Position numbers and translations under genes: made by a program
Assembly (NCBI GenBank): GCA_018712515.1
Contig: DVGW01000015.1
Location: 1-53,492 of the forward strand
Direction of reading: 5' to 3'
Length of the DNA: 53,492 bases
Source of the DNA: Aphodovivens avicola
GTDB taxonomy: Bacteria; Actinomycetota; Coriobacteriia; Coriobacteriales; Eggerthellaceae
Shown: positions 27,626 to 35,940 of the stretch, piece after piece
Position numbering within the stretch: the first letter of the stretch is position 1
Layout of the letters: every line of letters begins with the position of its first letter
Notes under the pieces: generated by a model
Seen by the model: only the letters and a program-made list of their open reading frames with translations
The model's database searches: none
What the model was told of the DNA's origin: nothing

Positions 27626-29656
27626 TTGGAAGCTCTCGAGTTGGCCCTGATATTGCTGGCGACGGTGCTGCTGTCGTCGGTGGTGACCCAGCTCGTGCCC
27701 AAGGTGTCCGCCCCGCTCGTCCAGATCGTCCTCGGCGTCGTCGTCGCCCTGATCACCCCGCAGAGCATCGAGATCGTGCTCGACCCCGAGCTGTTCATGG
27801 TGATGTTCGTCGCGCCGCTGCTCTACGACGAGGCGAAAAACGCCGACAAGGCCGCCCTGTGGCACTACCGCGGCCCCGTGCTCAGCCTCGCCATCGGCCT
27901 CGTCATCGTCACCGTCTTCGTCATGGGATTCGCCGTGCATGCGGCGCTGCCCCTTGTCCCGCTCGCCGCGGCGTTCGCGCTGTGCGCGGCGCTGTCGCCC
28001 ACGGACCCCATCGCGGTCGCCTCCCTTTCCGAGACCGCCGAGATCCCCAAGCGCTCCGGCAGCATCCTCAAAGCGGAATCCCTGCTCAACGACGCTTCCG
28101 GTATCGTGTCGTTCCAGTTCGCCGTCGCCGCGGGCATGACCGGCGCGTTCTCGCTCGCCCAGGCGACCGGCAGCTTCGCCGTCAGCTTCATCGGCGGCAT
28201 CCTGCTCGGCGCCGTGCTGGGCTACCTGGGCAACCTGTTCGTGCGCTTCGTGCGCCGCACCGGCCTTGAGAACACAACGTTCCACGTGCTGTTCGAGGTG
28301 TGCGTGCCCTTCATCATCTACCTGATCGCCGAGGCGTTCCACGTCAGCGGCGTTTTGGCCGTGGTCGCCGGCGGCCTGGTCAACGTCATCTCGCCGCGCG
28401 AGAGCAACCCGTCCGTGACGCGCATGAACATCGTCTCCACCAACGTGTGGCACGTGATCTCGTTCGGCCTCAACGGCATCGTCTTCGTGCTGTTGGGCAC
28501 GCAGCTTCCCGGCGCGATGAGCCACACCTGGGAGGATCCCTCGCTCAACAACGGCTACCTTCTCCTCGTCATCCTGGGCATGACGGCGATCCTGCTGGGC
28601 CTGCGCTACATCTGGATCCTGGCGATGTCGCGCGTGAGGGCGCACCGGCTCGAGCGCCGCGGGATGCAGGACTGCCCCACGTTCCGCGAGGATCTGCGCG
28701 AATCGCTCATCATGACGCTTTCTGGCGCCAAGGGCACCATCTCCCTCGCCGTGATGTTCAACCTCCCCAACCTGTTCCCCCAGCGCCCGCTGCTGATCTT
28801 TTTGGCATGCGGCGTCATCATCGTCACGCTGCTGATCGCGACGTTCATCGTGCCGGTCATCGCGCCGTCCAAGGAGCCGAAGAAAAGCGAGCAGGAGATC
28901 CGCCAGAAGGAGCAGGAGGCCGCCATCGACATCCTGCGCCGCGTCATCGAGGATCTCGCCGCGCGCCAGACGCCCGAGACGCGCTACGCCACGCAGCTCG
29001 TCATCACCTCGTACAACGACCGCATCGCGCACATCAAAAGCAGCGGCGACATCCAGGACGAATCCGAGATCAAGTTGCACCTCAAATGCCTCGACTGGGA
29101 GCGCGAGCGCACCAAGGAGCTCGTTGACGAGGGCGACGCCTCCCCCGCCATGGGCTACCGCAACCTCGTGCGCCTCGACCGCGCCGAATCGCTGCTGCGC
29201 CACCGCGCGGGCAGCCGCACGTTCAGCGGGCTGGTCGCGCGCATCCGCTCCGTCGCCCGCAAGGGGATCAGAACGCTCATCCACACCATGCCCGACGCGC
29301 TAGTCGCCGACAAGGTGCTCGAGCTGCGCGAGGTCCAGCTCGCCGGCGTGAAGTACGTCATCTCGAAGCTGCAGAAGACGCTCGTCACGCCCGAGATCGA
29401 CGTTCCCGCCGAGGCCGCCGGCGCGCTTCTGGTCGAGTACCAGCGCACCGCGCGCACGCTCTCGAGCGACACGCCCTCGATCACCATGCTCACCAACATC
29501 TCCGCCAAATCCACCGAGATCGAGCGCCTGGCGCTGCAGCTGGAGCTTGAGCAGATCCAGGCGAGCTACGAGGACGGCACCATCAGCCGCGGCTTCGCGC
29601 GCCGCATGCGCGAGAACGTGAACCTCATGCAGCTCGACCTCGGCGACAGCATCTAA
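27626..29656 (+). CDS. CPA1 (NhaP-type) sodium/proton antiporter
   Basis: 676 residues from TTG 27626, which has AAGGAG 9 bases upstream; the ATG at 27599 has no ribosome site. About 12 helices: FVAPLLYDEAK, the ALSPTDPIAV ion-binding segment and LLNDASGIV are the CPA1 hallmarks. After the membrane domain (to about 425) comes a long soluble helical C-terminus of 250 residues, which probably regulates transport. It exchanges Na+ for H+ and acts in pH/salt homeostasis. Single gene. Confidence 0.92.
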   Translation: MEALELALILLATVLLSSVVTQLVPKVSAPLVQIVLGVVVALITPQSIEIVLDPELFMVMFVAPLLYDEAKNADKAALWHYRGPVLSLAIGLVIVTVFVMGFAVHAALPLVPLAAAFALCAALSPTDPIAVASLSETAEIPKRSGSILKAESLLNDASGIVSFQFAVAAGMTGAFSLAQATGSFAVSFIGGILLGAVLGYLGNLFVRFVRRTGLENTTFHVLFEVCVPFIIYLIAEAFHVSGVLAVVAGGLVNVISPRESNPSVTRMNIVSTNVWHVISFGLNGIVFVLLGTQLPGAMSHTWEDPSLNNGYLLLVILGMTAILLGLRYIWILAMSRVRAHRLERRGMQDCPTFREDLRESLIMTLSGAKGTISLAVMFNLPNLFPQRPLLIFLACGVIIVTLLIATFIVPVIAPSKEPKKSEQEIRQKEQEAAIDILRRVIEDLAARQTPETRYATQLVITSYNDRIAHIKSSGDIQDESEIKLHLKCLDWERERTKELVDEGDASPAMGYRNLVRLDRAESLLRHRAGSRTFSGLVARIRSVARKGIRTLIHTMPDALVADKVLELREVQLAGVKYVISKLQKTLVTPEIDVPAEAAGALLVEYQRTARTLSSDTPSITMLTNISAKSTEIERLALQLELEQIQASYEDGTISRGFARRMRENVNLMQLDLGDSI

Positions 29657-29724
29657 CAGGTTTTTTCGATTTCACAAGACGACACGGGTCCCGCATCCCG
29701 TTGCGCACGTCGGCGAGGGCGCTT

Positions 29725-29757
29725 GATGAGAAAAAGGGACAGTCACTATTTCTCATC
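29725..29757. repeat. Hairpin element, AGAAAAAGGGAC family
   Basis: GATGAGAAA/TTTCTCATC inverted repeat with AAGGGACAGTC inside, between nhaP-type and argS 3' ends. Same family as 41886-41960. Confidence 0.75.
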
Positions 29758-29791
29758 GCCGCGGGCGCCTGAGGCGCCCGCGGAACCCCTT

Positions 29792-31519
29792 CTACATCTT
29801 CACCGGGGCGCTGACGCCCAGAAGGCTCAGCGTCAACGCGAGCACGATGCGGGCGGCGTCGGCGAGCGCCAGACGCGCACGCTGGACCTCGGGCTCGACG
29901 CCGATCACGCGACACTCGGTGTAGAACTGGTGGAACAGCGCCGCCAGGTCCTGGGCGTAATGGGTGAGGCGGAACGGGGCGCGATCGCGCGCGGCGAGGT
30001 CGATGAACTCCTCGAAATCCGCCATCTTGCGCATGAGCGCGAGCTCGGCGTCCGCAGTGAGCGGCGAGAGGTCGACGTCGGCCGGGGCGAGCTTCGCGGC
30101 GAGCTCCTCCATCGACAGCGTCCCCTCCTCCGCGGCGCGGGCGTCCTCCTCGCTCGCGGCCTTGCGCAGAAGCGAGCAGATGCGGGCGTGCGCGTACTGG
30201 ACGTAGTAGACCGGATTGCTCGCGTCCTTCTTCTTGGCGACCTCGATGTCGAAGTCGATCGGCTGGTCGGAGGAGCGCGACAGCATCAGAAACCGAGTCG
30301 CGTCCACGCCGACCTCGTCGATGAGCTCGGAGAACGTCACCATCTCGCCCGTGCGCTTGGACATGCGCACGGCCTCGCCGTCGCGGAACAGGTTGACGAG
30401 CTGGCCGAGCACCACCTCGAGCGCGCCGGGGTTGCCCCATGCCTCGAGCATCGCCTCGCAGCGCTTCACGTAGCCGTGGTGGTCGGCGCCCCAGATGTCG
30501 ATCAGGTGGTCGAAACCGCGCATGAGCTTGTCATGGTGATAGGCCATGTCGCTAATGAAGTACGTCATCTCGCCGTTCTCCTTGATGAGGACGCGGTCCT
30601 TGTCATCGCCGAATGCCGTGGAGCGGAACCAGGTGGCGCCATCCTTCTCGAAGAGGTAGCCCTTCTCGTCCATCGCGTGCAGGGCGCGCGTCACAGCGGT
30701 CTCCCCCGCCTCATCGGGCACGTAGAGCGCGCGCTCCGAGAACCAGCGGTCGAAATGCACGCCGAAGCCGCCGAGCGTGTCCTGCATCAGCTGCAGCATC
30801 TCGCGGTACGCCATCTCGCGAAACGCCGCGACGCGCTCGGCGTCGGACACCGAAAGCCACTTGTCGCCGTCGCGGTCGATGATGCCCTGGGCGATGTCGG
30901 CCACGTACGATCCGCCGTAGCACTTCTCGGGCATCTCGACGTCGCGGCCGAGCAGCTGCTGGTAGCGGACGGACACGGAGTTGCCGAACACGTCCATCTG
31001 GACGCCGTGGTCGTTGATGTAGAACTCCTCGGACACGTCGTAGCCCGCATGGCGCATCACGCGCGCCATCGCGTCGCCGAGCGCCGCCCAGCGGCCATGG
31101 CCCACATGCATGGGGCCGGTGGGGTTGGCCGAGACGTACTCGAGGTTGATGCGGCCCGCCTCCGTTTTGGGGGCGCCCTTGCCGAAGCCGTCCCCCTCGG
31201 AGCGGACCTGCGAGACCACGCCCTGGAACGTCGCGGGGGTCAAGCGGACGTTGATGAAACCGGGGCCAGCGACCTCGACGGTCTGGATGAGCTCGTTTTC
31301 CGGCAGATGGTCGACGATGACCTGGGCGATCTCGCGGGGATTGCGCTTGGCCTGCTTGGCGCAGCGCATGGCGACGGTGGACGCCCAATCGCCGTTGGCC
31401 TCGTCGCGCGGACGCTCCAGCCCGGCGGCAGGCGGCTCTTCCATGGCGAGGGAGCCATCCTGGCATGCGGCGGCGATGGCCGCGTCGATGACCTGCTCCA
31501 GTTGTTCGCGAATCTGCAT
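29792..31519 (-). CDS. argS: Arginyl-tRNA synthetase
   Basis: 575 residues. N-terminal additional domain, class I HIGH variant HVGH (about residues 138-141, in the conserved ANPTGPMHVGH), the RMSKR loop and the C-terminal anticodon domain ending in GVSAPVKM, normal for ArgRS. Charges tRNA-Arg in the cytoplasm. GAAGGAAG lies about 11 bases before the ATG. 136 bases downstream of the SPFH gene on the same strand. Confidence 0.97.
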   Translation of the reverse strand: MQIREQLEQVIDAAIAAACQDGSLAMEEPPAAGLERPRDEANGDWASTVAMRCAKQAKRNPREIAQVIVDHLPENELIQTVEVAGPGFINVRLTPATFQGVVSQVRSEGDGFGKGAPKTEAGRINLEYVSANPTGPMHVGHGRWAALGDAMARVMRHAGYDVSEEFYINDHGVQMDVFGNSVSVRYQQLLGRDVEMPEKCYGGSYVADIAQGIIDRDGDKWLSVSDAERVAAFREMAYREMLQLMQDTLGGFGVHFDRWFSERALYVPDEAGETAVTRALHAMDEKGYLFEKDGATWFRSTAFGDDKDRVLIKENGEMTYFISDMAYHHDKLMRGFDHLIDIWGADHHGYVKRCEAMLEAWGNPGALEVVLGQLVNLFRDGEAVRMSKRTGEMVTFSELIDEVGVDATRFLMLSRSSDQPIDFDIEVAKKKDASNPVYYVQYAHARICSLLRKAASEEDARAAEEGTLSMEELAAKLAPADVDLSPLTADAELALMRKMADFEEFIDLAARDRAPFRLTHYAQDLAALFHQFYTECRVIGVEPEVQRARLALADAARIVLALTLSLLGVSAPVKM

Positions 31520-31655
31520 GATGGTGAAAGCTTCCTTCTTCGATGGAAAGGGCCGCGCGAGCGCGACCCTCAGGTTCTCAACTGTGCGATTCTATCATCT
31601 TCGCCTGCGGATTGCGCCTTCCCCTCAGGAAATCCGCGCAAGCGCGGCGCTCGGC

Positions 31656-32633
31656 CTACAGCGGGCGCGTCGGGGGCGTCGGGGGCGCATCCGCCCCGTC
31701 TGCGGCGTTCACCGACAGCATCTGGTCGAACATCGATGCCGTCTCCTGGAAGCGCGACGGCAGCACGACCGTCGAGGACTTTCCGTTCTTGGCGAACTCG
31801 CTCATCATCTCGGTCCACTGCGTGAACAGGAACAGCTCGTTGGCCTCTTGCGTGGTGACGCCGGATTCCTTGATCACGTCCAGGGATTCCGCGATGCCCT
31901 CGGCGATCGCCTTGCGCTGCGCGGCGATGCCGCGACCGGACTCCTCCATCGCCTGCGCCTGGGCCTGCGCCTCGACCACGACCTTGATGCGGTCGGCGTC
32001 GGCGAGCGCCTGCGCCGCCTCCTTCTCGCGTTGCGCGGAGTTGATCTTGTTCATCGACGCCTCGACGTCCGCCGGCAGCCCGATCGCCGTGATCAGCGTC
32101 GAGACCAGATCGTAGCCGTAGGCGACCATGCGCGCGGCGACGTTGGTGTTGACATCGCCCGCGATGAGGTCCTTGTTGTCGAACACCTCGTCGAGCGTGT
32201 AGTTGGGGATCGCCGAGCGCAGCGCGTCGGCGATGTAGGCGCGCATCTGCTCCTCGGGATTGGACAGCATGTAGTAGCTGCGGAAGACGCCCGTCTGCTC
32301 GGGCGAGGCGCCGCGGTCGTAGCTGACGTGGTACTGCGCCGCCACCTGCATGGTGATGGTGACGTTGTCCTTGGTCTTGCCGTCGATCTGAAGCTGCGAT
32401 TGGCGCGTGCGCAGATCGACCTTGGCGGCGATCCTCTCGACGATGGGGATCTTGAAGCGGATGCCCGCGCCCGCCGTGCGGTTGAACTTGCCGAAGCGCT
32501 CGATGATGTACTCGGTCTGCTGCTGGACGATGAACACGACCTTGAACACGGCGATCAGCACGACCAGTATGATGACGACGACCAAGGCGGTGCTCATGAA
32601 TCCGATGATGCCGCTTACCATGCTTCCGTACAT
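31656..32633 (-). CDS. SPFH/band 7 (stomatin-like) membrane protein
   Basis: 325 residues; ATG 32633 has GGAAGG about 5 bases upstream. One N-terminal transmembrane helix (about 15-36), then the SPFH domain with VVFIVQQQTEYIIERFGKF, VDLRTRQSQ and QVAAQYHV, and an Ala/Gln/Glu-rich helical coiled coil (QREKEAAQALADADRIK). Such proteins oligomerise into rings that scaffold membrane microdomains or proteases. No NfeD partner is adjacent. The C-terminus is Pro-rich. Confidence 0.92.
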   Translation of the reverse strand: MYGSMVSGIIGFMSTALVVVIILVVLIAVFKVVFIVQQQTEYIIERFGKFNRTAGAGIRFKIPIVERIAAKVDLRTRQSQLQIDGKTKDNVTITMQVAAQYHVSYDRGASPEQTGVFRSYYMLSNPEEQMRAYIADALRSAIPNYTLDEVFDNKDLIAGDVNTNVAARMVAYGYDLVSTLITAIGLPADVEASMNKINSAQREKEAAQALADADRIKVVVEAQAQAQAMEESGRGIAAQRKAIAEGIAESLDVIKESGVTTQEANELFLFTQWTEMMSEFAKNGKSSTVVLPSRFQETASMFDQMLSVNAADGADAPPTPPTRPL

Positions 32634-32737
32634 GGATCCTTCCTTTCCGAAAAGGGGCGGACGAAACGGGGGCTCGACCTCGCCGGGCAGGGCCGAAAAG
32701 CGACGACGGGCTCACGCGGCGCGGCGGTGCGCCGCAT

Positions 32738-32981
32738 CGCAGGACGCCCGCGCCGCCATGCGGGACAGCGGGATGCCACGTCGCCATCCCGCGCCGCAGG
32801 ACGCCCGCTCTGCCATGCGGGGCGGCAGGATGCCCTCTTCGCCATCTCGTGCCGCAGGGTGCCGCGTCGCCATCCCGCGTCGCAGGATGCCCGCGCAACA
32901 GGATGCCCGCTCCGCCATCCCGTACCGCAGAACGCCCGCTCTGCCATCCCACATCGCAGGATGCCGCGCCGCCATCCGGCC
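32738..32981. repeat. About nine tandem approximately 29-bp repeats with GGATG/CATCC dyads
   Basis: Copies begin at 32738, 32766, 32795, 32824, 32853, 32881 (truncated, 18 bp), 32899, 32926 and 32955; most are 27-29 bp. Consensus CGCAGGATGCCCGCTCCGCC followed by ATCCCGCAC. Several units hold an inverted pair GGATG ... CATCC. The approximately 400-base gap contains no gene. Confidence 0.85.
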
Positions 32982-33036
32982 CGGCAAGCGTCCGCCCCTT
33001 CCCTCAAGCGGACGGGGCAGTCGCAGGAGCGCCGGA

Positions 33037-33447
33037 CTAGGCGATGCGGTCGCCGGCGGTGGGTCCGGGCTGCGAGGTGTAGACGGCGTCCACGTGGATG
33101 AAGCAGCCGCCCTTGGAGACGATCGGGGCGCCCATCGCGGCGAACGCGGCGTCGACCCACTTCTTCTGCTCGGCGAACTCGTCGCCCTCGTTCACGTAGC
33201 GCGCCGTGCCATGGATCTGGTAGGCGCCGCCCTCGCCCCAGAAGACAAGGGAGACCTTGGCGTTGGCCTGCACGTTGGCCAGCGTCTTCTTGAAGAACTG
33301 GTCGGAAACGTACACGGTCTCGTCGTCGATGACCTTCTTCATGCCGACGGGCGCGCCGTTGGGCTGGCCCTCGAGGCTCGCCGTGCAGAACACGATGGTG
33401 GGCACCTCTTCGAACAGCTTCTTCACGTCTTCGGACATAACCGCCAT
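33037..33447 (-). CDS. Pyridoxamine 5'-phosphate oxidase-fold flavoprotein
   Basis: 136 residues with the split-barrel flavin-binding fold: IVFCTASLEGQPNGAPVG, VYVSDQFFKKTLANVQANAKVSLVFW (shown in parts), a GTARYV strand and a C-terminal YTSQPGPTAG. Members bind FMN or F420 and act as small reductases or stress proteins; the exact substrate is unknown. AAAGGGG lies 7-8 bases upstream of ATG 33447. Single gene. Confidence 0.85.
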   Translation of the reverse strand: MAVMSEDVKKLFEEVPTIVFCTASLEGQPNGAPVGMKKVIDDETVYVSDQFFKKTLANVQANAKVSLVFWGEGGAYQIHGTARYVNEGDEFAEQKKWVDAAFAAMGAPIVSKGGCFIHVDAVYTSQPGPTAGDRIA

Positions 33448-33584
33448 GATGATCCCCTTTCAACCGGTCGGATCGATTCAGCGGCCGCCGCGCAAAACGC
33501 CGGCCGCCCCAAACAAACGCTACCCGAAGTATACGCCCTACAGCCCCCGTCCGTCTCCACGCCAAAGATCCGCGCCGAAGCATA

Positions 33585-33699
33585 CGGGAGGTTTGAGATG
33601 CAGGAACCGGGAGATTCGAGAGATGCCATGCGGGAGATTCGCGACGCAGAAAGCGGGAGGTCCGCTGTGCGAGGAACGGGAGATTCGCGCTAAATCGAG
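33585..33699. repeat. Five tandem 23-bp repeats with constant head and variable tail
   Basis: Starts at 33585, 33608, 33631, 33654 and 33677, exactly 23 bp apart. The first 11 bases are near-constant (CGGGAGATTCG, variants GGTTTG and GGTCCG at the end), the following 12 differ from copy to copy. The fifth unit runs into the left arm of the first 58-bp element. Confidence 0.85.
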
Positions 33700-33747
33700 C
33701 AATAACGTCGCTTCCCGCCGTTGCGGCGACCCATATGCCCGATTTAG
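33690..33747. repeat. 58-bp element 1 (CTAAATCG ... CGATTTAG)
   Basis: Left arm 33690-33697, right arm 33740-33747, 42-bp interior that contains its own dyad GTCGC/GCGAC. First of three elements with identical arms and length but different interiors. Confidence 0.85.
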
Positions 33748-33824
33748 GACGATCGATCTCTCACTACCACTTTCCCACCTGGGCTTTTACGAGATCAAAG
33801 AAGCGAACACAAGTCGTAATCACG

Positions 33825-33882
33825 CTAAATCGAGAATGCGTGTCACGATTCTTTGCGGATCGGGCACGAAAGCGCGATTTAG
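33825..33882. repeat. 58-bp element 2 (CTAAATCG ... CGATTTAG)
   Basis: Arms 33825-33832 and 33875-33882, extended here to 10 bp (CGCTAAATCG/CGATTTAGCG). Interior unrelated to the other elements. It ends 51 bases from the stop of the orphan nuclease-like gene. Confidence 0.87.
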
Positions 33883-33933
33883 CGCGAATGAGCAGGCGCA
33901 CGGCCCTCCCGCTTTGCGCTCGCCAGAACTCGT

Positions 33934-35079
33934 TCAGCGGATCCCCCACCACTCGCTCAGCACTCCGGAGAGAAGCTCGCGGCGAAACCTCCTGCGGCGC
34001 GCGAAGGCGTCTTCGATCCTGCTTCGGGAGCGAAACCCCAAGCAGCCGGCGATCTGGAGAGCCGCTTTCTCCAGCAAGGCGTCGTCGAAGAGCTGCCGTT
34101 TGGTCAATGCGAAGTTCGGAATTCCCAGATCCTGAAATGCGTTCGCGCGCAGGGCGTCATGATGCAGGCTGCATTCCCCCTCATGAGGCGCTTCGCCATG
34201 GTAGTCCACGATCGCTATTCTCCCGCGATACGAGAACAGCATGTCCGCCTCCGCATACGGAACGGATCGGATCCCTTCCCCCGTGAGCCGACCACCGACA
34301 GGGTCGATCCCCCTGTGAAGCCACGTCGGCAGCTCGATGGTGCAATTGAGACGAGGACGCGGCAAACCGAAACCCCCGACGCTCGGCGGCGAGCATAGGA
34401 GCAGAAAGGCAACGCTTTCCATGGGAGACCTGCTGCGCTCCCCCACAAGACGCAACGCGGAAAGCGCACGGTTCCGCCCCGTCAACCCCGGCATCAGATC
34501 CAGATAGCCGCTCAGTTTCCCGACGGTCATGAGCGCCGCGCGGTTTGGAAGAGTCCCGTCCCGACGTCCCTCCAAGCCGCGCTCGATTTCTCCCACCGAG
34601 TTGGCGCCCAGAGGGTCAATCGCATGGATACCGCACAGCTGCATTCCGAAAAAAGCTAGGAGCGATCGAGGAAGCATCGTTCCGAGCTGGACGAACGTCA
34701 AAGCGGGCGAGCAAACGGAAAGCGAAGGCGCGACGGGGAGGATGGACCCCGCCGGCAAGGGATGCCCGCACGAATGGGCGACGACGCGTTTCGATCTGCG
34801 CCGATCCCCTTGGCGCGCGAACAGCAGGTGCACCTCGCCATCGCTCCCGACCAGGCCGAGCTCCCCAATCCGCTCGAACGCCTCTTCAGCAACGCGTCCA
34901 CGTGGCGAAGCCTCCCCGCGCGGGGCGGAGGCAGCGAGCGCATCCGCGATCGCCGGCATGTCGGAGCCGAAGGGCCGACGACCGAAAGCCGCCTCGTCGT
35001 TTCGGACCCGGGGAAACCCAGACGACCCGTAAGCCATCCAGAATCTCGCAGCGGTGATATGCGACATGATCATCTTCAT
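33934..35079 (-). CDS. Orphan protein with C-terminal DUF559/Vsr-like endonuclease-type domain
   Basis: About 381 residues from ATG 35079 (GGAGGA 12 bases upstream); GTG 35187 is an alternative with no ribosome site. The N-terminal third begins SHITAARFW. The central part (RSPMESVAFLLLCSPPSVGGFG) and the C-terminal ADMLFSYRGRIAIVDYHGEAPHEG...DALRANAFQDLGIPNFALTKRQL resemble a large family of lone coriobacterial proteins whose C-terminus follows the DUF559 nuclease fold. The usual EYD/EYDG catalytic strand reads DYHG here, so activity is uncertain. Flanked on both sides by 58-bp elements; base composition differs visibly from its neighbours, which suggests transfer. Confidence 0.7.
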   Translation of the reverse strand: MKMIMSHITAARFWMAYGSSGFPRVRNDEAAFGRRPFGSDMPAIADALAASAPRGEASPRGRVAEEAFERIGELGLVGSDGEVHLLFARQGDRRRSKRVVAHSCGHPLPAGSILPVAPSLSVCSPALTFVQLGTMLPRSLLAFFGMQLCGIHAIDPLGANSVGEIERGLEGRRDGTLPNRAALMTVGKLSGYLDLMPGLTGRNRALSALRLVGERSRSPMESVAFLLLCSPPSVGGFGLPRPRLNCTIELPTWLHRGIDPVGGRLTGEGIRSVPYAEADMLFSYRGRIAIVDYHGEAPHEGECSLHHDALRANAFQDLGIPNFALTKRQLFDDALLEKAALQIAGCLGFRSRSRIEDAFARRRRFRRELLSGVLSEWWGIR

Positions 35080-35297
35080 AGGATGCCCGGTTCCTCCCGC
35101 TTCGCCCATTCCCGCTTCGTCCATGTCCTGCTTCATCCATGGGAGACGCCGCCCTGTTCGGAATGCGCAGCCCTCGCCTCTTTTCACTCTTGAGAATGCA
35201 CGATCCTCTCCCCGCCTTACGCGCGATTCCCAGGTTCGCTGGCGGCGACCACCGTCGATTGCCCGCAGTCCTTTTGCGATTCAAGCGCTGAATCGCG

Positions 35298-35355
35298 CTA
35301 AATCGACCATTCGGGGCAAAATCGGCCCTCCTCATGTCCCAAACGAGCGATTTAG
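35298..35355. repeat. 58-bp element 3 (CTAAATCG ... CGATTTAG)
   Basis: Arms 35298-35305 and 35348-35355 with a 42-bp interior that contains a third AAATCG near 35321. On the 5' side of the orphan gene. Confidence 0.87.
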
Positions 35356-35463
35356 GATTATCTGCACTGAGCATAATCAATCGTGAAGCTTTCGACAAGC
35401 CATCGACCAGGCGTTTTACAGAGCTGCCCCGATCGCCACCCGAAAGCGCTCGTAATATTCACG

Positions 35464-35471
35464 CTAAATCG
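35464..35471. repeat. Left arm of a fourth, interrupted 58-bp element
   Basis: CACGCTAAATCGCG matches the left arm of elements 1-3. The right arm would fall at 35514-35521, where the sequence is instead inside the trinucleotide microsatellite. Confidence 0.65.
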
Positions 35472-35485
35472 CGAAAACGGGCCAA

Positions 35486-35551
<66 letters not shown>

Positions 35552-35726
35552 GGGTCGCCGCTACGCATAGCTGCTGCTGCCCCACATGGCGGGTCGCCGC
35601 TCCGCATAGCCGCTGCCCCATATGGTGCGTCGCTGCTCCATACGACGCATCGTTGCGCTCTGCGACGCGTCGCTGCTCCGCATATCGCATCGCTGCGCCC
35701 TACGGCGGATCGCTGCGCTATAATAC
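35552..35726. repeat. 20-bp tandem array (7 copies) ending in the tRNA-Arg promoter
   Basis: Copies at 35627, 35647, 35667, 35687 and 35707 are exactly 20 bp apart with head GCGTCGCTGCTCC-like and a variable 7-base tail; two earlier copies lie at 35552 and 35591. The last tail forms CTATAATAC, the -10 box of tRNA-Arg. Confidence 0.85.
35719..35724 (+). promoter_or_regulatory. -10 box of tRNA-Arg
   Basis: TATAAT 30 bases before the tRNA; no convincing -35 within the repeat array. Confidence 0.65.
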
Positions 35727-35753
35727 GTCTGCTGTTCGGCGATAAAGCGTTTG

Positions 35754-35829
<76 letters not shown>

Positions 35830-35940
35830 AACGCTTTATTCCTTTCAGCCGGTCCGTATGCGCGCCGCACACGAGAGCGCCGCCGGCCGCATACGCCGAT
35901 TCCCGCCCATAGCGCCTGGCGCACGTCGAAAGGAATCACC

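Noticed and set aside
33690..33882. Insertion sequence (MITE) explanation of the 58-bp elements
   Set aside because: Copies would share their interiors; they do not, and no target-site duplication is visible.
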